This document shows, in pieces, positions 55,186-64,000 of a stretch of 64,000 nucleotides of DNA. Both the position numbers and the translations under genes were made by a program. A model generated the notes under the pieces. The model did not search any database. It saw nothing but the letters and a program-made list of their open reading frames with translations, and was not told the origin of the DNA. How positions within the stretch are numbered: the first letter of the stretch is position 1; each line of letters opens with the position of its first letter. Origin of the DNA: Elmis aenea (taxonomy: Eukaryota; Arthropoda; Insecta; Coleoptera; Elmidae); NCBI GenBank assembly GCA_947652605.1, contig OX393579.1, forward strand, positions 25,007,674 through 25,071,673, written 5' to 3'.

Positions 55186-57045
55186 AAATTCTAAATTTTA
55201 AACTATTCCTGAAATTTTAATTTGGCTAATGATAACTAATCATTTAAAGTTTTTTTTTGCTGTAAAGCTTGTAGCAATAATGATTAAATTTCATTCAGAA
55301 ATATGCAAGTTAAAGAATTGTGTCAATAAAGCGACTTAAAAAACGAATTGTAGCTGTCACGAAAATTAAAAAAAAATCCGTTGTAACAGAATGACCAAAA
55401 ATATTTTACAGTTTATACAGTTTTTGCGAAAGTGCCGCCGACTTCAATTGATAATAACAACAAAAATTAAGATACGGATTTCCGCAAAATGTACTTATAA
55501 CCTATAACAAAGAATATGCTATCATGACAAAAATTTAAATTTGGTTTTTTGTTTTTTTATTTTGATTTTAAAAAAAAAGTTGTTTTACGTAGGTTTACTT
55601 GATAATTTAGCTAAAATTAATTTAATTGAGTGACTCTTAAAATATTCATGTATATATGGGTGTATGTGTGTGTGTATGTAATCCAACAGTATCTAAGTGG
55701 TGGGAAAACTTATTTAATAATAAATTAATAAAATACTGTTACAATGGAAGGACCACAAGCAGAGACATAAAAGTTTAAATTTTGATGTATTCCAGAAACT
55801 GAACCCTAATAAATTATTAAAAGCAATGCCAACACATGCAAGTTTACCTAAAACATTCGAAACACCTGCATCATTTTTTACCTTTTTCCAGTTTTACTTA
55901 TTAGTTAACTTTACGCTCATATTCATTCGTTTTTTTAGAGTACGATTTGTTTGCATATATTGCCAATTACTTTTAAAAGGAAATGTTTACTTTTTTTATG
56001 GGTAACATCGACCACTTCGTGATCTTTAGCTAATTAGGTGTTACGCTTAATAACAAGGCAACGTTAAAGCAGATCCATTTTCAGGTTTCATGGCAAACTA
56101 TACAGAATACAAGTTTAATGAGTTTGTAAAAAGCCAAAAAGAAAAATACAGCCTTATAAAGATATCACAAACGATTAGTATGTTTTAATACCTTACCCAA
56201 AAATATTTTAAATAGTTTATGAAGCAAAAAGTCGAGCCTTTTATTATTCATTTTTAATCGTAATAATTCTACAAAAAGGATTTGGGAGAAGGAAACAGCG
56301 AAAGATTTATAATTCGAAATTATCTCGTTCTCAGTGGGATATATTTAATAAACAAATCATGTCAAAACTGGCATTCTAAACAACAAAATATTATTCTATT
56401 TTGCTGTTTTAATCTGTTACAGTTTTTACAATTACAAAGCTTGTATCACATAAATTTTTATACGTCGAATGCACCTACATATGTCAATTGATACTTAATT
56501 GCAGCGGTTTTACATTTTTACGTTTCATTTTCCCAATGCAATCTTAAAAATGATTACTAAGTAACCAAAAAAACTTCTGTTTATTGGGATATATTTATCG
56601 TTGTTAAGTTGTTACTATATTAGAGATAAAATTTATTTAAATTTAACAATGATAAAACCAACCCGTTTTAACAAAGATAACATGTTTATAATACATTTTT
56701 GCTGTTATTTGCAAAATTACTAAATTTAACGACAAGAATTACAGCTTTCATATTTTTGCAAATTTTTTCAATAATGTCGCGGACCGCTGAAGGGGTCTTG
56801 AGGACCCCCAGAATTCACGAAGCTATATGTTAAGCCCCAAATCACACGACTTTTAATATTAAAATGAAATTTATAAATTTTTAAAATAATAAATTCATTA
56901 AGTTCTTGGCTTTGGTATTTTAACTAAACTTCATTTAAGATAAGAAATATTTTTTGGTTCTCACCTGATTACTTTAGAACAAATATTATACAATATTAAA
57001 GATTTCCTTCGCTTAGCTAACTGGGTAATTTAATGTTTATTTATA
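55186..57045. other. Intergenic DNA
   Basis: No gene. A GT-rich microsatellite-like patch lies at 55655-55680. At 56775-56815 the phrase gcggaccgctgaaggggtct and aggacccccag is GC-rich, likely a transposon remnant. Confidence 0.4.
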
Positions 57046-57049
57046 AACA

Positions 57050-57335
57050 AAGATTTTTTTCTGGTATTTAAACAGGTTTTTATTGATTCCAAGTTTTCAT
57101 CAAACCACATGTTCGCTGACTTAATCTAACGTTTGTCACAATGGTGTATGTTTTAAATTAATGTAGTATTAACATGTGTATAACTAGTCGTTGCTTTTCT
57201 TCTTAAATAAAACAAATATCACGTCATTATTAAAACTTCCCTGAAGGTGCTGACAAAATTAAGTCAGCGAAACATGTAGGTTTTATGAAAAATTAGAATC
57301 AATAAAAACCTGTTTAAATACCAGAAAAAAAGTCT
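57050..57335. repeat. Inverted pair with hammerhead-like hairpin motif
   Basis: The left arm (57053-57150; ctggtatttaaacaggtttt) and right arm (57245-57330; aaaacctgtttaaataccag) are inverted copies. The right arm carries CTGAAGGT, a stem GCTGAC/GTCAGC around an 8-nt loop, then GAAACATGT. The left arm keeps taagtcagcgaacatgtgg (inverted) but has lost the CTGA side. The order CTGA.G - stem - GAAA is that of a hammerhead ribozyme core, common at the ends of Penelope-like elements, but the core is imperfect here. Confidence 0.6.
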
Positions 57336-57339
57336 CTGT

Positions 57340-58840
57340 ATACAATTAAACCTTAAATAATTTAAAAAACATGAGTAGATAACCCAAATTATAATATACT
57401 GGGTAAGTAAGTTCAACTGTCGCACCTCTACAACGTTGTTATTTTAAGAGTAAACTCCTAAAAAGTAATTCCCAAATGATTGTTATTATTTTTATTATTA
57501 AAAACTAACTGGTCTTTTTAAAGACAGTGCAATAAGTATATGACTTGTCCATCGACTCCCAATCGACCCCTCAAGTTCCGTCGACCCCCAGGGAGTCTAT
57601 ATCGACCACGTTGGAAATACCAGCTGTAGATAAATATTAAGGAACACCATTAATTTTTAAATCAATTAAAAACGTAATGAAACTTTAAAAAAATATATTT
57701 TACTCTTTTAATTGACTATAACACCAATTTAAATATGTATTTTTTTAGACAATTTCAGTGCAAATTTTGCCTTTTTTTATTAATTACCACTTTTTCCGAA
57801 TCTACACAGCTTAATTTACTATTTGCCCTGCACAGAAAAGTCATGGATATTTTATTTTTAATTTTAAAGTATCTTTACATTGCTGATAACTCCACATTGA
57901 TGCATTTAATATGTTAATTGCTCACAAGTTCACGTAGGTTAAAGATAAAATAAATTATTAGCGTAACGTTTGATAACAAACTGTGATTTATCTCTGTAGA
58001 TTAACTTAATTCAGTATGCGCAGTTACAATATAATCACTTATTTATCGTAAGAAGAATAATTATCCAAAGAAAATGTATTTCATACCTAATGGTAACGTA
58101 CTGAAATGAATGTATTTATTAATATTTTAACGAATTTCGTACAAAAATGTATTGTATTATAAAAGATAATAGATCTATTTTTGTTGTAAATAAAAGTGGA
58201 TGGCAAATAAATCATTAATACAAATATCAATGCAGTTCTGTATTACAGAAAGTGGGTCACAGAAATTAGTTAAATGGCACTGAAACAGTTCAGATAATAT
58301 TTTTGATAGAAGAATTGCTCATGTTTTCAAGTAAATCAAAAATTTTCGAGTATAGTTTTTCTAGAAGCTATTCTCGGAACAAATATATGATATTAATTTA
58401 AACAATCGATTCAATTCAAGCAACCTTTAAATATGTATTTGTGTTGAAGGTACAGTTTGGTTTTGAAAATAAACAATACACTTTGAATTATTTATTAAGG
58501 TATAGAATTATTGTTGATAAGGGTATCAAAAAAATATTTTAAAGTCAATTGCAATTTTGGGCGTGACCTATAAGCAAGTTATTTAAAATATGACCCCCAA
58601 GTTACAATAAAATAACTCATTCAATCTCAAGGAGGTCCCGCACTGGAAATCATCGGCCATGACTCAATATAATAAAATGTTATTTTGTTGGAATTACATA
58701 TCTAGATCATCACACTTCAGTTCCACTTGTAAACTTGTTTAATTGTTGAAATTAAAGGTAAATGTTTAATCAACATTGTTGTATGCTTTCTGATTTAACT
58801 GATACTGTCTCATTTTCTTAATTATTACATCATGTAGTAT
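57340..58840. other. Intergenic DNA
   Basis: No gene. At 57545-57610 a GC-richer patch repeats tcgacccc three times with variation (atcgacccctcaag, cgtcgacccccaggg, tatcgaccacg), probably an old repeat. Confidence 0.4.
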
Positions 58841-58847
58841 ACAGTTT

Positions 58848-59130
58848 GTTCAAAAATCGAGGTCCACTATTGGCATCTTCGAAATAGATATAAAATCGCT
58901 TTAACGGGACAAAAGTTCCTTTTTTTAAAACCCAACTTAGTAATGCTTTTTTTTAAATCCATGGTGCTCTAGAAATGTTACAAAAACTATAATTAGCAAT
59001 TATTTTAATCCTAATATTTTCGTTGCGATGGTTGACAAAAAAAGCTTTTAAACAAATAAGTTGTAGACTTTTTCCTGCTGTACAACATGTCGATACAGCG
59101 CCATTCAAAAAGTCTACACAAAATAAAATA
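58848..59130. mobile_element. Diverged one-sided relative of the 48225 element
   Basis: gtccactattggcatcttcg and taaaatcgctttaacgggac follow the same order as the left arm of 48225-48874 (gggtcactattgggatctcg). It runs into the 300-bp tandem repeat without a matching right end. Confidence 0.45.
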
Positions 59131-60000
59131 GTTATTTATGTACCAAGGCTTTTTATCACGCCTGTGGATATAATTTGCCGAGACGAAGTCGAGGCAAATA
59201 ACCACGCGAGTGATAAAAAGGAACTTTTTTTGCCGAGGTGCATATTAATTTTTTTCTGCAATCGTCAAAGAAATAGCGAAAAAATCAAGCAAAAATTCAC
59301 TTCTGTCAGATTCTCATTCTCCTGTCAAATATGTATCTTTGAACAAAAGCACGCTCAATTTTTCTAAATACAACCGATGAGCGTAGCGCGTTTTTTGCCT
59401 TAAAGTCTTTTTTACTGCCTAGTTATTTATGTTACAAAGACAGTAAAGTTCGACTTTTTATCACGAGTGTGGATACACGCGAGCTGTAAAAAGGAACTTT
59501 ACTGCCGAAGTGCATGTCAAATATTTTCTGTAATCGTCAAAGAAACAGCCAAAAATTAAGAAAATACATAAAGTTTCACTTCATCTGTCAGATTCTCATT
59601 CTTCTGTCAAATATGTATCTTTGAACAAAAGCACGCTCAATTTTTTCAAATTCAACCAATGAGCGTAGCACATTTTACTTTTTTACTGCTTAGGCAGTAA
59701 AACAGTATTTTTTACTGTCTAGTTATTTATGTTACCAAAGCAGTAAAGTTCAACTTTTTATCACGAGTGTGGATACACGCGAGCTGTAAAAAGGAACTTT
59801 ACTGCCGAGGTGCATATCAATTTTTTCTGCAATCGTCAAAGACTTGGCGAAAAATCAAGCAAATACATAAAGTTTTACTTCATCTGTCAGAGTCTCACTC
59901 TCCTGTCAAATATATATGTATGTCTTTTTTACTGCCTAAAAGTCTTTTTAACTTTCTAGGCAGTAAAAATGATTATTACAGCCGCTTTTAGGTAGATACT
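59131..60000 (+). repeat. Tandem repeat, three units of about 290-300 bp
   Basis: Units start at about 59131, 59422 and 59722 with gttatttatgt. Shared blocks are ctttttatcacg, aaaaaggaactttactgccg, ctgcaatcgtcaaagaaa, ctgtcagattctcattct, tcaaatatgtatctttgaac and caatgagcgtagc. Each unit has internal stems: gcagtaaagtt with aactttactgc, and cgctca with tgagcg. Unit ends carry tactgcctaggcagtaaaa, a near-perfect palindrome. The last unit ends tgattattacagccgctttt and then gagctag. The open frames here (59023-59367, 59767-59991) are repeat shadows. Confidence 0.85.
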
Positions 60001-60687
60001 TATTGAGCTAGTTTAGTGACGATTGCAGAAAAAGTGTTTTATTATCGATATTTTAGAAATTGTTTTTTAGCGTGCCGTAAAACAAAATTTAATATCAAAA
60101 GAAGTTCAAGAAAAAAACGTGTTTTTTTAAAAAATACTTTTTATAACAGCTAAAATATAATGTATAAATTATTATTGTACTATTTGTTGTTTAAATTAGT
60201 TTTGCGTCACGCACCAACTACTATAAAAAATAAAATTTTCTGAAAAATCGATTATTTTTTAATTTTTTGCACTTTATAGGAGAATTTCAAACAATACAAT
60301 AACATTAGTTAAGTGTTTGTAAAGCACTGATTTATTTAATACTTAGTGTGCGAAAAGCATGAACTTTAAATAAAAAGTATAATTGATCTAGAAATGTTCC
60401 CTATTCCCTATAGATACCATTCTAGTTATAATGGTATTTATTGGGAACTTTTCCAGTTAATGCTCCAATTTCGGATCGTCTTATACGACCGATATTAGCT
60501 GAACTTAGACGCCTGTGTGTATACGGTAAATATTCTTTTACAGCTCAAAATTATTTAACCTCACCTGATTCAATTAAGGGGATAATAATTATTTTTGTCA
60601 AATTTGACCGATAATATAGTAACACGTATTTATAATGGGCTTTTATTTTCAAAAAGTTATCAAGATTACTAAAAATTTTTTCCTTTA
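60001..60687. other. Intergenic DNA with a small hairpin
   Basis: No gene. At 60397-60440 ttccctatagataccatt pairs with aatggtatttattgggaa around an 8-nt loop. At 60187-60290 a diverged copy of the 50354 repeat is visible. Confidence 0.45.
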
Positions 60688-60960
60688 CAGGGTGACAATA
60701 ATCTACATTTGTTGTGTGGGTGTCTTTGTTATTAGCAGAGTTACAGTCAGTTGAATAAGCAAAGTTGGGGAGAATTTCAAGACAAATTTAATGCCATTTT
60801 GACATTTGAGCTAAACCTGCAACATTTTTAAATATTTTGAAAAAACTAAAACAGATGATTTTTTCAATGGTAAATAATTCCATAGCCACCTATCTTAACA
60901 CCAAAATGTGAATCGATTCCTGTGTTTTTAGTGTTTATTACATACACCTTTAGTGATTTC
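60688..60960. mobile_element. One-sided copy of the CAGGGTGACAATAAT element
   Basis: The left end CAGGGTGACAATAATCTACA follows TA at 60686-60687 and resembles the element at 6040. Later phrases (ccatagccacctatcttaac) loosely match its interior (tcagccaccattaaactta). The right end is not identified. Confidence 0.5.
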
Positions 60961-63690
60961 ATTGTTAACTGAAATTAATGAAAAATAATATTTGATAAAA
61001 TTAATTATTTATATTCAAAATAGTACTAAATTTGATGTGTTAAGTACAATTAACGAACTTTGAGTACTATCTATTTGACTGCATTTTTTTTTTCTTTTTC
61101 TTATTCTTACGCCTCTCTACCAATAATTGTAAGACTTTTTATATCGTTTGAACTATGTATGACTCCCTCCATATCTTTTTATCTTTAACTAATCTTACTA
61201 TTTTTATTATCTTTTTTAATCGTTTTTTATTTTTCGTTAACTTATATTTCATTTTGTTGCACTTAAGGCAAATTATCCAAAAAAATCTGTATATTAATGA
61301 GAAAAGAAGAAAACCTCTTTTTATCTTCAAAGTCAACAATGACTCCTATTTAAATAATTGCAACAATCGAAAAAAGAATATTTAAGAAAAATTATAGGCT
61401 AATTTAAGTATTCAGTCCATTGACAAAATGCTATAGAATTTTGTGAAAAAGTAGAAGCATAGATAAGTTACTTTATAAACTATTTAAATTTTGCCTTATT
61501 TAACAGACCTTGCATCTTTTACTGTTTTGGAATTGTTAGTGGAGAGCCGTCAACGTTTGGACACGCTATAAAGCACAGACTGCTAATCATCAAATATTTA
61601 CGTTGTAATGTGCTACTTGTGTTTAATCGATTATTATTTAGCGTTGTTTAATAACTTATCGTGTTCCCATTTCCGACGCAAACATTTGTCTTGATTTGCA
61701 TCTTGTACTAAACAGAAACTTCGGTATTTCGTTTTCACTGAAATGTTGTTCACATAAAATGTGAACTTAGCTAATAGTTTTGACATTACATGCAAATATT
61801 TTTACTGATCATCAATCCGTTGTAATAAACCAAGCCAATGGTGCATAACAATTGTATCATATTTAGTAGTACACGCCTATGGAGCGAGATTGCGAAGTTC
61901 AAGTGACTGCACCTTTAGCCCTACAGAATGTTCAACACGAAAAATCTCAAGTATTTGATATTATTTACATATGACCTACAGTGCAATTTAAAACATTACA
62001 ATGATGTATAAGCATAATGTGCATGTTACATAGTCATTTAACCTTCATCACAGCCTACTGCTAATATGATAATCCACAGGCGGATACACGAAATAAAGTG
62101 TTGAAAAAATGAAATTTTATAAAAAAAAAAACTATTTGCTCTACTAATTTTTTGACACAAGTAAATCTACGAAACATCAAGTGTGGTTGCGGTGTGTCTT
62201 GCGTTACATACACCATTACAAAACGTTTAAAAGTATTGCCGATTACATCAATTTGTCGAATACCTTTATTTTTATTTGTAACGACACGGTCCGATAACAA
62301 TTAATAAAACTCTAAACGCCTCAAGTTGAAAACAATGTAATGAAACATTCCTTGGTAGTAAAAATAAGTAGTGTAATATGTCGTTATTAAAACGCAAACC
62401 AAATATTTCATGTAATTACAGTTTTTGTTATTACCGTGAATATAATGGGCTACTTGCACAACAATGAAAATAAATGTTTATTGGCTAATTTTCTCCAATT
62501 TACATATTGTGATCACTACAGATGTTACCATCCAAGACTAATAGTTTTGTACGCTATGCATAAAAAGTATCCAAGAAGTAGGAATAACATAACGAATCCC
62601 TTAAAGCCTGTTTTATTTAAACAAACCGATCTCTATAAACAACAACAAAATTTTTGACCCACATAAATTTATAAACTCGATTGTATTAACGTAACATAAT
62701 ACATTACTTAAATGCGCAAAAAGAATTGCTTTTTTTACACTACCCAAAATAGCACCCCAAAACACTTTGCAGGATCAAAATCTTAACCACAAGAACAGCA
62801 AAATAGTCTTGCAATGACTTTTGAAATGCATACGTAGCAATTTTAAATAAACTGCGGCAAAAGTCAAAGATCAGGCTTTGGGTGGTATTTTTTAATCTAA
62901 ATTCAACCTCATTATGCAAATTTTTATGGAAAACAGTAGTCGTTATTAATTAAGCATACATAGTGTAAAATTATAAGAAATAATAACAGTATTTTTTAAT
63001 TAGCAAATATATTTCGTAATTTTTTTACAAAAGGGATTGGTACAACAAACACTGTGCACAATTTATTTCAAAAAATTTAAATGAAAATCATACTTTTACC
63101 AATAAATATTAAAACATTTTTATTCTTAGCATTAAGTTTTTGATTTTTGTAAATATCTTTAAAAATTACGTTTTTATTAACAGTTATTTAATTTTTATGT
63201 ATTTAATATAGTGTTCGGTGTATTGTAAAATTTGTTTACCAAATAGTTGCATGCATTGTTTATTGCATTAAAATATTTCTTAAAAATCAAATACGTGTAT
63301 AAAAATTGGTTAATCCTGAAATAGAAAGTAGAAAAAAAAAACTTAAACAAGAATGTACATGGTACTTCTTAAAAAATTACTATAGTTTAAAAAAAATTGT
63401 ATTAAAAATAAGGCCAAACAGTAATTGAACACAACAATCTTTAAATATTGTTAATAATCGAATTTCCAAAAATTTTAGTTTGTAAACATAACTCTTTTTA
63501 AATTCTTTGCACATGAATCATACAAGATTTTCTAATAAAGTACAACATTTCTTATAGGACATCTACGACAATGAAAATAATTGCGGAGTTATTTGAATTA
63601 ATTATTCTTAAAAATAATACAAAAAAAAAAACACAAATTATAGTTTGCTATCTTATCAAGTTTTTTGGCAAAATGGAATAAAATTAATAA
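60961..63690. other. Intergenic DNA, nothing recognised
   Basis: AT-rich. The open frames at 61139-61385, 62061-62300 and 62436-62657 have no domains or splice context. No RNA gene seen. Confidence 0.5.
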
Positions 63691-63704
63691 GTCTAAAAAA
63701 ATTG

Positions 63705-64000
63705 TTATTCATGTACCAATGCAGTAAAGTTTGACTTTTTATCACGAGTGTGGATATTACATTTTTTCTGCAATCGTCAAAGAAATAGCGAAAAATCAAG
63801 CAAACTCATAAAGTTTTACTTCATCTGTCAGATTCTCATTCTCCTGTCAAATGTGTATCTTTGAACAAAAGCACGCTCAATTTTTCTAAATTCAACCAAT
63901 GAGTGTAGCGCATTTTAGTTTTCTTACTGCCTAGTTTACTTTTTTACTGCCTAGGCAGTAAAATGATTATTACAGCCGCTTTTGGGTACTTATTAAGCTA
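63705..64000 (+). repeat. Further copy of the 300-bp repeat, at window end
   Basis: Starts ttattcatgtaccaatgcag and repeats cagtaaagtttgactttttat, ctgcaatcgtcaaagaaata and tactgcctaggcagtaaaat, ending tgattattacagccgctttt and ttattaagcta. It lacks the ggaactttactgccg segment (deleted after gtggata). The final 3' sequence equals that at 59960-60010, so both clusters share an end. Confidence 0.85.

Overview
The window is AT-rich animal nuclear DNA with GT-AG introns, small coding islands and a very heavy load of transposable elements. The genes point to an insect: an OAMB-type octopamine receptor, a Tret1-like sugar transporter and two structural cuticle proteins. A beetle is plausible from the style of the cuticle proteins and repeats, but the sequence does not prove the order. 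No bacterial, CRISPR, tRNA or rRNA feature was seen.

Layout. 1-951: the last coding exon, on the + strand, of an alpha1-adrenergic-like octopamine receptor (end of intracellular loop 3, TM6, TM7, C-tail). About 1.6-8.0 kb: intergenic DNA with a long inverted repeat, a TA-flanked MITE of about 590 bp, a second TA-flanked element and a 142-bp near-perfect hairpin element. 8.5-33.2 kb: one complete minus-strand gene for a Tret1-like MFS sugar transporter. I rebuilt it from five exons (97+250+176+413+543 nt, phases consistent, 492 residues). Its four long introns hold at least eight repeats, most of them long palindromes, one of which is interrupted by a 5'-truncated LINE with an intact 569-codon reverse transcriptase frame. 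34.9-36.5 kb: a two-exon minus-strand cuticle protein gene with two RR (Chitin_bind_4) domains. 37.9-43.8 kb: a transposon cluster containing a LINE fragment carrying a second copy of the hairpin element, a self-inverted mariner-type derivative, a hAT-like element nested in another hAT-like element (both with perfect 8-bp target-site duplications) and a 266-bp hAT-like MITE. 44.2-46.2 kb: a second two-exon minus-strand cuticle protein gene built from six TPEV...AK..HFAAHA repeats. 46.3-64 kb: no gene seen; repeats only, including another palindromic TA element, a LINE 3' fragment, a 974-bp hAT-like MITE, an inverted pair with a hammerhead-like hairpin motif, and structured repeats of about 300 bp at 59.1-60.0 kb that recur at the window's right edge.

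The three minus-strand genes are a sugar carrier and two exoskeleton proteins. Both cuticle genes split the signal peptide after codon 4 and have a TATA box and a Ftz-f1-like motif upstream. The most unusual feature is the number of unrelated-looking TA-flanked elements that are almost entirely self-complementary, several inside the introns of a transcribed gene, where they could form long double-stranded RNA hairpins.
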